From: Methylocystis sp.
GTDB lineage: Bacteria; Pseudomonadota; Alphaproteobacteria; Rhizobiales; Beijerinckiaceae
Length of the DNA stretch: 64,000 nucleotides
Assembly: GCA_022843405.1 (NCBI GenBank)
Contig: JALHNQ010000011.1
Location: 1-64,000 of the forward strand
Direction: 5' to 3'
The notes under the pieces are model-generated. The model made no database searches, was not told the origin of the DNA, and saw only the letters and a program-made list of their open reading frames with translations. Each line of letters begins with the position of its first letter. The stretch's first letter is position 1. This document shows, one piece after another, positions 8,346 through 16,357 of the stretch. A program made the position numbers and the translations under genes.

Positions 8346-9892
8346 AACGACGCCTCCGCGCGCCAACGCTCGGCGACCAGAGAAATCACCTTGAGCGACT
8401 CCTCTGCGCCATCCGCGATTCCTTTTTCGAAGTCTCCCTCGACCCGGCCCATCTGATTGGTCACATGGGCGAAGCAGATTACGGACCGATTGCACGCTTT
8501 CGCAAACGCATAGAGCGCGGCCGCCTCCATTTCGACAGCGAGAATCCCAGCCTCCAGCGCCGCATCGATCGCCGCTTGCGTTTCCCGAAAGGGGGCGTCG
8601 GTCGTCCAGGAGGCGCCGACCTGCGCCGAGATTCCCGCAACAGTGAGCGCCTCGCGCGAGAGCTCAATCAGTCGAGGGTCCGCCTCGCTGTAATCGGACG
8701 GCGGCAGATAGTGATAGCTTGCGCCTTCGTCGCGCAGCGCACGGTCGATGACGATGAAATGCGGCGGAGCTTGCACGGGAAGGATTTGCCCAGCCGAAGT
8801 CACGCTGATGAGCAGCCGACAGCCTGACGCGAACAGCTCTTCCGCGACCAGAACAGCAAAAGCGGCGCCGACGGCGCAACCGACGATTCCATATTCGTTC
8901 CCGTCACGATGGAAGACAAAAAGGTCGGTGTGATAGCAGGCCCAGCCGGGATGACGATCGGCGCAGCCCGTGGCGCGCAAGCGCCGCACGATGTCGCCAT
9001 CGGGATCGAGAACGCAGATTTCGGGAACGGCGGCGGCGGAAAGGCCTTTCTGGCGGCGCGCCTCGCGCAACAGGCTCTCGGGCGTGAAGGCGGACGGCGC
9101 GTCGCAATGCTTGTGAGAAAGGATCGGCGGCGGTTTCATTTCACTCCCCTGCATGGCGCTGGCTACGTCCCGCACTTTTCCGAAAGGTTTCGTCGCCGAT
9201 ACGGCGATGAAGGCCGCGCCGAGTGTCGTTCTCCGCCCGAACCACGGATCAATCGCCGCAAACAGCCGCGCAGCGGCGCCGCATGGCGGATAAAAGACAG
9301 CGCCGCGCATCTCGACGACATCGAGCCCGGCGCCTTCGACGAGCTGGCGCAATTCCGTCGCGGTCCAAAATCTGGCGACCCGCCAAGTCGGATGGCCGAG
9401 CCAGCCGCGGATGCGCCGATAGGCGGCCCACAGGCTCCAGCGCCCGAGTTCGCCGATGACCAGCCGGCCGCCAGGCTTCAGGACGCGAGCCATTTCCACC
9501 ACGGCTCGCTCGGCGTCGCGAACGAAGCAAAGCACCGCGACCGCGAGGACGGCATCGAAACTCGCGTCCGGGAATGGCAGCAACTCGGCCTTTGCTTCGA
9601 CGAGCCGCAATTGAGCACCCTCGATCCCGGCCTGTCGCTGCGCGGCGATCATCGCCGGGTCCGGATCGAGGCCGGTTACAATTGCCCCGCGCCGGGCAAG
9701 CTCCGAAGCAAGGGCGCCGTCGCCGCAGCCTACGTCGAGCGCTGTTTTGTCGGCGACCCGGCCGAGAAGTTCGAAGAGGAGCTGTTGCTCCAATGCGTCG
9801 GTGATCTGGCCGAGACGGTTCGATCGCCAGCGGGCGTAGGACTCGGCGAACCCCGTCGGCTGCTGCTTTTCATAAGGCTTTCCAGTCCTCAT
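8342..9892 (-). CDS. Fusion: SAM methyltransferase + nucleoside phosphorylase
   Basis: A single uninterrupted 516-aa frame. Residues about 1-245 are a class I methyltransferase (ALDVGCGDGALASELA, GLDPDPAM, MARVLKPGGRLVIGELG). After a linker of about 25 residues, residues about 270-516 are a PNP/UDP-phosphorylase-superfamily domain: GCAVGAAFAVLVAEEL, SVTSAGQ and VEMEAAALYAF. Where MTA/SAH nucleosidases carry a catalytic Asp, this has HVTNQM, more like uridine phosphorylases, so SAH hydrolysis is uncertain. An appealing idea is that the second domain removes or recycles the nucleoside product of the first. The start overlaps the cysteine desulfurase stop (ATGA), and its own stop overlaps the METTL7-like gene, indicating tight coupling. 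Confidence 0.78.
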   Translation of the reverse strand: MRTGKPYEKQQPTGFAESYARWRSNRLGQITDALEQQLLFELLGRVADKTALDVGCGDGALASELARRGAIVTGLDPDPAMIAAQRQAGIEGAQLRLVEAKAELLPFPDASFDAVLAVAVLCFVRDAERAVVEMARVLKPGGRLVIGELGRWSLWAAYRRIRGWLGHPTWRVARFWTATELRQLVEGAGLDVVEMRGAVFYPPCGAAARLFAAIDPWFGRRTTLGAAFIAVSATKPFGKVRDVASAMQGSEMKPPPILSHKHCDAPSAFTPESLLREARRQKGLSAAAVPEICVLDPDGDIVRRLRATGCADRHPGWACYHTDLFVFHRDGNEYGIVGCAVGAAFAVLVAEELFASGCRLLISVTSAGQILPVQAPPHFIVIDRALRDEGASYHYLPPSDYSEADPRLIELSREALTVAGISAQVGASWTTDAPFRETQAAIDAALEAGILAVEMEAAALYAFAKACNRSVICFAHVTNQMGRVEGDFEKGIADGAEESLKVISLVAERWRAEASL

Positions 9893-11016
9893 TTCGCGGC
9901 GCCGAGCGCGTCAGACAAACCTTCGACCACCGCATCGATTTCATCGCGGGTCGTGCCGCGCCCCAGACTGAAGCGGATTGCGCCCATGCCGACGTCGGGA
10001 GCGACGCCCATGGCTTCCAGCACCGACGACAACGTGATGCGGTCCGAGTGACACGCCGAGCCCGTGGAGGCCGCGACGCCGTCGAGCCGCGCCAGAATTT
10101 CGGCGCCGATCCGGCCGACGAAGGAAACGTTGAGCGTGTTGGGGAGGCGGCGCGTGGAGTGGCCGTTGAGAGCGACACGATCTCCAAATCGCGTTTGCAA
10201 CTCCCGCCAGAAATGGTCGCGCAATTCGCGTACGCGGTCCATGGACGAAAGATCGCGCGCAAGCTCGCAGGCCTTGCCAAGTCCGGCCGTAAGCAGCGCA
10301 CTCTCGGTGCCCGCTCGCCGCCCGCCTTCGTGCCCCGCGCCGTGAATGAGCGGTTCGAGCGAGACGCCCCTGCGCACGAACAGCGCGCCCACGCCCTTCG
10401 GCGCATAAAGCTTGTGCCCGGCGAGCGACAGCAGATCGACGCCGAGCGCATTCACGTCGGTGGCGACCTTGCCGACGGATTGGGCCGCGTCGGTGTGAAA
10501 CAGCACGCCATGCGCATGGGCGATTTGCGCGCAATCCTCGATCGGCTGGATAGTTCCGACCTCGTTGTTGGCATGCATGACGGAAACGAGGATCGTGCGC
10601 GGCGTGATCGCTTTGCGGAGGTCGTCGGGATCGACGAGGCCCGCGCCGTCGACCGGCAAATAGGTGACGCTTACGCCGAGGCGCTCCAGAAACCGGCATG
10701 GGTCGATGATCGCCGGATGTTCGATCTTGGTCGTGACGAAATGGTCGCCCCTATCGCGCAATGCGAAATACATGCCCTTAAGCGCGAAATTGTTGGCCTC
10801 GCTGCCGCCGCTCGTGAAGACGATTTCGTCGCTCTTACAGCCAAACAGCGCCGCCGTCTGGCCGCGCGCCGTCTCGATGCCGGCCTTCGCGCCGGTTGAC
10901 GCCCAATGGCCGCTCGACGGATTGCCGTAATGATCGTCGAGAAACGGCGCCATTGCGCGAGCGACCGCCGGGTCGACCGGCGTGCTGGCGTTGTAATCGA
11001 AATAGATGCGCCGCAT
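9889..11016 (-). CDS. Cysteine desulfurase (NifS/IscS type)
   Basis: A 375-aa class V PLP aminotransferase that converts cysteine to alanine and an enzyme-bound persulfide. Visible features: N-terminal YFDYNASTPVDP, TSGGSEANN, the HTDAAQS cofactor region, PLP lysine in SLAGHKLYAPKG, and the persulfide cysteine in STGSACHS. Length is normal. It lacks IscU/SufE partners here; instead it follows a DsrE-like gene by 3 bases and overlaps the methyltransferase fusion by 4. That suggests it supplies sulfane sulfur for a local sulfur-relay or thiol pathway rather than general Fe-S assembly (inference). Confidence 0.88.
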   Translation of the reverse strand: MRRIYFDYNASTPVDPAVARAMAPFLDDHYGNPSSGHWASTGAKAGIETARGQTAALFGCKSDEIVFTSGGSEANNFALKGMYFALRDRGDHFVTTKIEHPAIIDPCRFLERLGVSVTYLPVDGAGLVDPDDLRKAITPRTILVSVMHANNEVGTIQPIEDCAQIAHAHGVLFHTDAAQSVGKVATDVNALGVDLLSLAGHKLYAPKGVGALFVRRGVSLEPLIHGAGHEGGRRAGTESALLTAGLGKACELARDLSSMDRVRELRDHFWRELQTRFGDRVALNGHSTRRLPNTLNVSFVGRIGAEILARLDGVAASTGSACHSDRITLSSVLEAMGVAPDVGMGAIRFSLGRGTTRDEIDAVVEGLSDALGAAK

Positions 11017-11019
11017 GGC

Positions 11020-11373
11020 CTAAAACACCAAGACCTTGTCGGCTTCCACAGTCGCCGCTGCGAGCTCGTCGATCGTGCTGCGGCGCGCGCCCTCCAGCAG
11101 CGCGGTCTCGTCGAGGCCGCGAGCATCCATGCAGGTTCCGCATAGGATCACCACGCCCTTTCCGGCCAGCACGCGCTTGAGCATTTTCTCGACGTTGTAA
11201 TAGCCGTCCGGCGTCTTTTGCCCGGCCTTGGCCGCGACGACCGAGTCCGCCATCAGGAAGACGGTGACCTCCATCTGCGGATCTTTCTTGAGCAACGCAT
11301 GAGCGAGTCGCAGTGCGTTGTAGCAACGTTCAGTCCCGTAGGGTGGATCATTTAGAATGAATAGGGTCTTCAT
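11020..11373 (-). CDS. DsrE/YchN-family sulfur relay protein
   Basis: A 117-aa DsrE-fold protein: N-terminal MKTLFILNDPPYGTERCYNALRLA, VTVFLMADSV and a CGTCMDARG motif whose cysteines could carry persulfide, then VEADKVLVF. Start at 11373 has GGGAGG 8-9 bases upstream; the track's eight-residue N-terminal extension is unlikely. Family members (TusBCD, DsrEF) pass sulfur between proteins, fitting the cysteine desulfurase 3 bases downstream. Confidence 0.82.
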   Translation of the reverse strand: MKTLFILNDPPYGTERCYNALRLAHALLKKDPQMEVTVFLMADSVVAAKAGQKTPDGYYNVEKMLKRVLAGKGVVILCGTCMDARGLDETALLEGARRSTIDELAAATVEADKVLVF

Positions 11374-11517
11374 GGAGGCAACCTCCCCTTGTGGCAAAAC
11401 ATTTCCCGCATCGCTTCATGCATGAGTTGCATGGTCAAGCCACATGGCGTCGGTCGCGTCCCGCGATTATGGCCGAGTGCGGACTGTCCTTCCAAGACCC
11501 CTTCTGGCGTCAGCGGC

Positions 11518-11892
11518 TTATTGATCGAGCACGCGGCGGCGCTCTTCGAATTCTGCCTTGTCGATCTCGCCGCGGGCGAAACGCTCCTTGAGAATATCGA
11601 GCGGGGTGCGTCCTGGAGGCGGTTGGTATGGCGGCTGGACTCCAATCCACGAGCCGCCAATCCAACGGACGAGAAGAATGGCGACAGCGATCACCGCACC
11701 GAGCGCCAGGATCATGAATAGCGGGCCAAAGATCATGCCGTACCAGCCTCCGTCCCACATCATACGCGACATGTGTTCACCCCAATCATATTTGTCGGGC
11801 TCGGTTGGGGTTTGCGCCCAGCTCCAAGCGGGTCGCATGATCAGCGCGGCGCACGAAGTCGCCGCCGCCATAAGTGTCCCGTGACCGTTCAT
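11518..11892 (-). CDS. Exported/membrane SHOCT-domain protein
   Basis: A 124-aa protein with an N-terminal signal-like segment (residues 1-26), a Met/Trp-rich stretch (MSRMMWDGGWYGM), one strong membrane helix (about 55-77) and a C-terminal SHOCT motif (PLDILKERFARGEIDKAEFEERRRVL). AAGGAGGG lies about 6 bases before the ATG. SHOCT domains occur in short membrane proteins of unclear function. It sits 15 bases after the MFS gene in the same direction. Confidence 0.75.
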   Translation of the reverse strand: MNGHGTLMAAATSCAALIMRPAWSWAQTPTEPDKYDWGEHMSRMMWDGGWYGMIFGPLFMILALGAVIAVAILLVRWIGGSWIGVQPPYQPPPGRTPLDILKERFARGEIDKAEFEERRRVLDQ

Positions 11893-11907
11893 GTCTTCCC
11901 TCCTTGC

Positions 11908-13185
11908 TTACTTGTCTTTGGTTCGCCTCGAGTCCGGTTGAGAACCGCGCATCAGCAACGCTGCAATTAGGCCAGAGAGAAATGTGAGCGCGGCGATTGT
12001 CCCGATCGCCCATGACAGTCCCGCAAGATCAGCGATGACGCCCGCGGAGAGCGCGCCGATCGCGTAGCCGAGATCGCGCCAAAAGCGATAGACACTGAGC
12101 GAGCGAGCGCGCCACGATGGATGCGAAGCATCGGAGACGGCAGCGATCAGGCTCGGATACACCATCGCCGTTCCGACCCCGAGCAGCAGGCTGCCGATCA
12201 GCCAAAACTCAAACTCACGAGTTGCCGCGGTCAGAAACAGACCCGCCGCCTGGACCCACATCCCCGCGACGACCAGGCCTTTGCGTCCCCAGCGATCGCT
12301 CAACGGGCCGGTCGCGATCTGGAGAATGCCCCATGTCGCCGGATACACGGCCTTGAGAATGCCGATCCGCTCGACGCCGAGGCCGAAGGCGGCGAAGAAC
12401 AGCGGGAAAATGCCCCAGCTCATGCCGTCGTTCAGATTGTTGACGAGTCCGGCTTGGGATGCGGCGAAGAGATTGCGATCACGGAACGAGGTCAGTGCGA
12501 ACACCTCCCAAAAGCCGATCGCTGCGGCTTCACGCGGACTGTCGCCGATTTCCAGGCGAACGTGGTCGCGCGTGTCGCGGACGAGAAGGATGGAGAGTAG
12601 CGCGCCAGCAATCGCGTAGCCGACGCCCAGATAGATCGGCACTGGACGGAGCCCGTACTCCGCAGCGAGGTAACCCGTGAGAAAGGCGGTCACGCCGACC
12701 GCGAGATAGCCGGCGGACTCGTTGAGGCCGACCGCCAGGCCGCGCGACTTCGGCCCGACGAGGTCGACCTTCATGATGACGGTCATCGACCAGGCGAGGC
12801 CTTGATTTATGCCGAGCAGCGCATTGGCGGCGATAACCCATCCCCAGCTCGGCGCCCACATGATCATGAAGGGAACCGGAAGCCCGAATAGCCATCCGAG
12901 GATCAGCACACGTTTGCGGCCCCAAACATCGGCGAGGTGCCCAGAGACGAGATTGGCGAAGGCCTTGACCACGCCGAAACTGACGATGAAAGAGACCACG
13001 AGTGTGGTCGACTCAATTCTGAATTCCTCGGAACCGATCAGCGGCACGACCGTGCGCTCGATCCCGACCATGCCGCCGACGAAGGCGTTGATCAGAACGA
13101 GCAATGCGAACTGCGGCCAATTGGCGCGCAGCCCGAGGCTTATGGCGCTGGCTCGGAGCGACGGGTTGCGGTCGACCGCACTCAT
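11908..13185 (-). CDS. MFS transporter
   Basis: A 425-aa major facilitator with about 12 membrane segments. The loop 2-3 signature GHLADVWGRKRVLI and the repeat-half counterpart GPLSDRWGRKGLV are both visible. Its start overlaps the MBL hydrolase stop by 4 bases (ATGA), so the two are co-translated. In similar sulfide/persulfide operons such permeases are thought to move sulfur oxyanions or toxic sulfur compounds, but the substrate cannot be read from sequence. Confidence 0.85.
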   Translation of the reverse strand: MSAVDRNPSLRASAISLGLRANWPQFALLVLINAFVGGMVGIERTVVPLIGSEEFRIESTTLVVSFIVSFGVVKAFANLVSGHLADVWGRKRVLILGWLFGLPVPFMIMWAPSWGWVIAANALLGINQGLAWSMTVIMKVDLVGPKSRGLAVGLNESAGYLAVGVTAFLTGYLAAEYGLRPVPIYLGVGYAIAGALLSILLVRDTRDHVRLEIGDSPREAAAIGFWEVFALTSFRDRNLFAASQAGLVNNLNDGMSWGIFPLFFAAFGLGVERIGILKAVYPATWGILQIATGPLSDRWGRKGLVVAGMWVQAAGLFLTAATREFEFWLIGSLLLGVGTAMVYPSLIAAVSDASHPSWRARSLSVYRFWRDLGYAIGALSAGVIADLAGLSWAIGTIAALTFLSGLIAALLMRGSQPDSRRTKDK

Positions 13186-13922
13186 TCCGCCGCTGCCATC
13201 AATCCCGAGTTGATTGCGCGGATGTGGGCGGCTTGCGGCGGCGCTGGCGGCACGTCGACGACCATGGCGCGCACGAAGGCGTCCTCGTCGTCGATACGGA
13301 ACGCCTTGTTGTGGCGCTTCTCGAATCCGATCGTGGAGATCGGGCTGCCGCTCAGGCTGCGGCCGCAGACCGAACCGGAATACGCTCCGGGCAATACTTC
13401 GAGATAATCAGGCAGGGACTTGAGTCTTTGCGCGCTGCGGAACAAGGCGCGCGCGCCTTCTTCCGCGCTGGTGGCAAGCTCGGTTCTGCCGAGATCGCCC
13501 ACCATGAGCGTGTGACCGGTCAGCACGAACCATGGCTCGTCGGCGCGTGTTCGATCTGTAACGAAAAGCGAGATGTGCTCGGGCGTGTGACCTGGCGTGT
13601 GCAGGATTTGGATTGAGACGTTGCCGAGCTCCAGCGCTTCGCCGTCGCGAACGCCGCGGAATGAAAAGACCGCGGTCGCGTCGGCGAAAAGCACGTATTC
13701 CGCCCCGGCTGCTTCCGCGAGCGCGCGGCCCGCCGAGACGTGGTCGGCGTGTAGATGCGTATCGATGACGTAACGAATGCGCATGCCGGTCTCTTCGGCG
13801 GCGCCAAGATAGCGGGCGATGTCGCCGACAGGATCGACGACGGCCGCGGCGGCATGCCCCGCACAGCCGAATAAGTAAGAGGCAGCCACGGGGTCGGAGT
13901 GCAGGAATTGCCGCAAGATCAT
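13182..13922 (-). CDS. MBL-fold hydrolase, persulfide-dioxygenase/Blh-like
   Basis: A 246-aa metallo-beta-lactamase-fold protein. The metal motif THLHADHVSAG is present, with further ligands in HTPGHTPEHIS and GDLGRTEL. This arrangement is like ETHE1/Blh persulfide dioxygenases (GSSH + O2 to sulfite + GSH), which use a single iron. Start at 13922 is preceded by GGAGG; the track start 24 codons earlier is unlikely. It is divergent from an ArsR-rhodanese gene, a classic arrangement for BigR-type sulfide/persulfide response. A glyoxalase II-like role is the alternative. Confidence 0.8.
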   Translation of the reverse strand: MILRQFLHSDPVAASYLFGCAGHAAAAVVDPVGDIARYLGAAEETGMRIRYVIDTHLHADHVSAGRALAEAAGAEYVLFADATAVFSFRGVRDGEALELGNVSIQILHTPGHTPEHISLFVTDRTRADEPWFVLTGHTLMVGDLGRTELATSAEEGARALFRSAQRLKSLPDYLEVLPGAYSGSVCGRSLSGSPISTIGFEKRHNKAFRIDDEDAFVRAMVVDVPPAPPQAAHIRAINSGLMAAAE

Positions 13923-13987
13923 GGAAGACCTCCGTTTTTGCTCGAAGCCGGGGACGGGCCGACGCGGCTTGACAAAGCGTCGGCCTA

Positions 13988-14009
13988 CATTCAAATACTT
14001 AATTGAATG
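13988..14009. promoter_or_regulatory. Candidate ArsR-type operator
   Basis: CATTCAA-ATACTTAA-TTGAATG is a perfect 7-bp inverted repeat in the 105-base gap between the divergent MBL and ArsR-rhodanese genes, with a -35-like TTGACA at 13969-13974. AT-rich palindromes of this form are typical ArsR/BigR operators. It lies 18 bases before the ArsR start, so it could repress both directions. Confidence 0.6.
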
Positions 14010-14027
14010 AAATATGAAACGGAAGCG

Positions 14028-14693
14028 ATGTCAAGCCAGAGTCCGAAACATGCCCTGTTCGCCCAGTTCGCCCTTGTCGCGAAAACATTGGGACATGCCC
14101 ATCGTCTGGAATTGTTGGAACAGCTCGCCCAAGGCGAGCGCAGCGTCGAAGCGTTGGCCCAGAAGACGGGTCTGTCGATCGCCAATGCCTCGCAGCATCT
14201 CCAGCGCATGCGGCGAGCCGGCATGGTGACAGCAAGGCGAGACCGCAAATTCGTCTATTACCGCCTTGCCGACGACGCCGTTCTCGACTTGCTTGCGGCG
14301 CTGGGCAGGCTCGCGGAGCGCAACATGGCCGAAGTCGAACGGCTCATGCGCGACTATTTTCACGATCGCGACGCAATGGAAGCGATCTCTCGCGAGGGAC
14401 TGCTGCGGCGAATGCGCGCCGGGACGGTTACTGTTCTCGACGTGCGGCCCGAAGACGAATTCGCCCTGGGCCATCTGCCAGGAGCGATGAACATCCCGCT
14501 GCGCGCGCTTGAGGCGCGGCTCGCCGAACTCGATCCCTCGCGGGAAATCGTCGCCTATTGCCGTGGCCCCTACTGCGTATTGTCCTACGAAGCGGTCGCC
14601 GCCTTACGCGCTCGAGGATTCAAAGTTCGCCGTCTGCAAGACGGTCTTCCAGAATGGCGCGCCGCAGGGTTACCGATCGTCGCGCGTCAATAG
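14028..14693 (+). CDS. ArsR-family regulator fused to a rhodanese domain
   Basis: A 221-aa two-domain protein. Residues 1-95 form a winged HTH (LGHAHRLELLEQLAQGE, GLSIANASQHLQRMRRAGMVTARRDRKFVYYRL). Residues about 115-220 form a rhodanese with the active loop CRGPYC and the VLDVRPEDEFALGHLPGA block. The rhodanese cysteine may sense or carry sulfane sulfur. I choose ATG 14028 because GGAAG lies 7 bases upstream; the track start (14007) would place the operator inside the gene. Likely represses itself and the divergent MBL-MFS operon until persulfide accumulates (inference from BigR/SqrR-type systems). Confidence 0.85.
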   Translation: MSSQSPKHALFAQFALVAKTLGHAHRLELLEQLAQGERSVEALAQKTGLSIANASQHLQRMRRAGMVTARRDRKFVYYRLADDAVLDLLAALGRLAERNMAEVERLMRDYFHDRDAMEAISREGLLRRMRAGTVTVLDVRPEDEFALGHLPGAMNIPLRALEARLAELDPSREIVAYCRGPYCVLSYEAVAALRARGFKVRRLQDGLPEWRAAGLPIVARQ

Positions 14694-14957
14694 CAACGCG
14701 GGTAATGATCGATCGGGGAAATAACGCTTATCAAGCCAGTTTGCGAGCGGCTTCCGTGGGCGACGACGAGGTCGGGGTCACCTCACGATTTGTGCAAAAT
14801 CGTACGCTTCCGTGATGGCCTCCTCGGCGTCAAGTCCCTGGCATCAACTTCTCCCATCTGTCGCGGTTAGTGCGAACACCCCGCCCTTGCCTGCCGCCTT
14901 CTGTCATCGTCGCCGGTCTGTTGTTTCCGTCTGTGGCGTTTTTAGTCCACTCAAGAC

Positions 14958-15173
14958 TTATGAGCGGCCTTGAAGCCAGCGCCGCAGCGCGACCAGCGAC
15001 CAGACTCCTTCAACAACGCCGAAGGGCCACGCGCCTTGCAGAAAGCCGTAGGCCGATGCCAAAACGCAGCTTCCAGCGAAGGCCAGTATGAACCAACGGC
15101 TATGGCTTTCTAGCGCGTAGCACACCATCATTGCCGTTACAGCGAACAATCCAAAAAGCGTGAGGCTATCCAT
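14958..15173 (-). CDS. Small two-helix membrane protein
   Basis: A 71-aa protein with a membrane helix near residues 7-22, a second hydrophobic stretch (WFILAFAGSCVLASAYGFLQG) and the conserved tail WPFGVVEGVWSLVALRRW. A diverged, N-terminally shorter copy lies at 17286-17474 in the opposite orientation, so the two bracket the DMT and CDF transporter genes. Function unknown. The 264 bases between it and the ArsR gene contain nothing I can support. Confidence 0.6.
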   Translation of the reverse strand: MDSLTLFGLFAVTAMMVCYALESHSRWFILAFAGSCVLASAYGFLQGAWPFGVVEGVWSLVALRRWLQGRS

Positions 15174-15253
15174 CGGTCGACATCCTACAGAACATCGACC
15201 GAATTACATAACTCGGCGAAGCCGCCTCAAAGGCAACGTGGTAGACTGCCAGC

Positions 15254-16342
15254 ATGAAACTCTCGCATTTATCTCATCTGTGGCCCGGGGTGCCTCTGGC
15301 CCTCGCCTCGGCCATGCTGTTTGGCGCGACAGCTCCCCTCTCCAAGCTGCTGCTTGGCCAAATTGATCCGCAGCTGCTCGCGGGGCTACTCTATCTCGGG
15401 GCCGGACTCGGCCTCGCCGCCGGGCGCCTCACCCGGCACGCTTTCGGGCTTCCGGCTCCGGAAGCGCCCCTCCGGGGCGCCGATGCGCCATGGCTCGCAG
15501 CCGTCGTCCTGTTCGGCGGCGTGCTGGGGCCGCTATTTCTGATGCTCGGCCTCAATCTGACCGACGCTGCTTCGGGTTCGCTGCTGCTGAACCTCGAAGG
15601 GCTCGCCACGATGGCCATCGCGTGGGTGGTGTTTCGCGAAAACGTCGATCGCCAGCTGCTGCTTGGCGCGTTCGCCATCCTGCTGGGAGCTTGCATCCTT
15701 TCATGGGAGGGGAGAGGCGTTTCCGTGGATGCGGGTGCGGTCCTTATCGCAGTGGCCTGCCTCGCATGGGGTATCGACAACAACCTGACGTGCAAGCTTT
15801 CGTCGTCCGACCCCGTGCAAATCGCCATGGCCAAGGGCCTAGTGGCGGGGGCGGTCAACATCGCCATTGCGCTGATGCGCGGCGCAGCTCTGCCTGCGGG
15901 CGGCGCGGCGGGAGCGGCGGCAGTGCTGGGGTTCCTCGGGGTGGGCGTCAGCTTGGTGCTGTTCGTGCTCGCCTTGCGTCATCTCGGAACGGCCCGCACG
16001 GGAGCCTACTTTTCACTCGCGCCCTTTATTGGCGCGGTGGTCGCGATCGGACTGCTCCATGAGCCGTTGACCTTGAAACTGCTGTTCGCGGGAGGTCTCA
16101 TGGGCGTCGGACTCTGGCTGCATCTCTTCGAACGCCATGTTCACGATCATGAGCACGGCGCGTTGGAGCATGAACATAGTCATATGCATGACGAACACCA
16201 CCAGCATGCGCAGGCGGGCGCGGTGGTCGAGCCTCATCCGCATCGGCATCGCCACGAGCCGTTGCGTCACTCCCACGCGCACTATCCCGACCTGCATCAT
16301 CGCCATGAGCACGGGTCATTCGCGGCGCCACGTCTTCATTGA
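15254..16342 (+). CDS. DMT-superfamily (EamA) permease with His-rich tail
   Basis: A 362-aa protein with two EamA repeats and ten predicted membrane segments over residues 10-290 (ALASAMLFGATAPLSKLLL; LGFLGVGVSLVLFVLALRHLG). A cytoplasmic tail of about 65 residues is extremely histidine-rich (HVHDHEHG, HEHSHMHDEHHQHAQ, HPHRHRHEP). The tail suggests binding of Zn, Ni, Co or similar, and the adjacent downstream gene is a CDF metal exporter. EamA proteins are usually metabolite exporters, so metal transport is inference from tail and context. Confidence 0.82.
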   Translation: MKLSHLSHLWPGVPLALASAMLFGATAPLSKLLLGQIDPQLLAGLLYLGAGLGLAAGRLTRHAFGLPAPEAPLRGADAPWLAAVVLFGGVLGPLFLMLGLNLTDAASGSLLLNLEGLATMAIAWVVFRENVDRQLLLGAFAILLGACILSWEGRGVSVDAGAVLIAVACLAWGIDNNLTCKLSSSDPVQIAMAKGLVAGAVNIAIALMRGAALPAGGAAGAAAVLGFLGVGVSLVLFVLALRHLGTARTGAYFSLAPFIGAVVAIGLLHEPLTLKLLFAGGLMGVGLWLHLFERHVHDHEHGALEHEHSHMHDEHHQHAQAGAVVEPHPHRHRHEPLRHSHAHYPDLHHRHEHGSFAAPRLH

Positions 16343-16357
16343 CAACGGGAATTGATC

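Noticed and set aside
8345-8495. N-terminal extension of the METTL7-like methyltransferase in the ORF track
   Set aside because: These 50 residues overlap the phosphorylase domain of the upstream gene in another frame and are Arg/Gly-rich; the GTG at 8345 with GGAGG upstream is the sensible start.
9927-10899. Plus-strand ORFs (for example 10048-10899) over the cysteine desulfurase
   Set aside because: Antisense shadows of a gene with all catalytic motifs on the minus strand.
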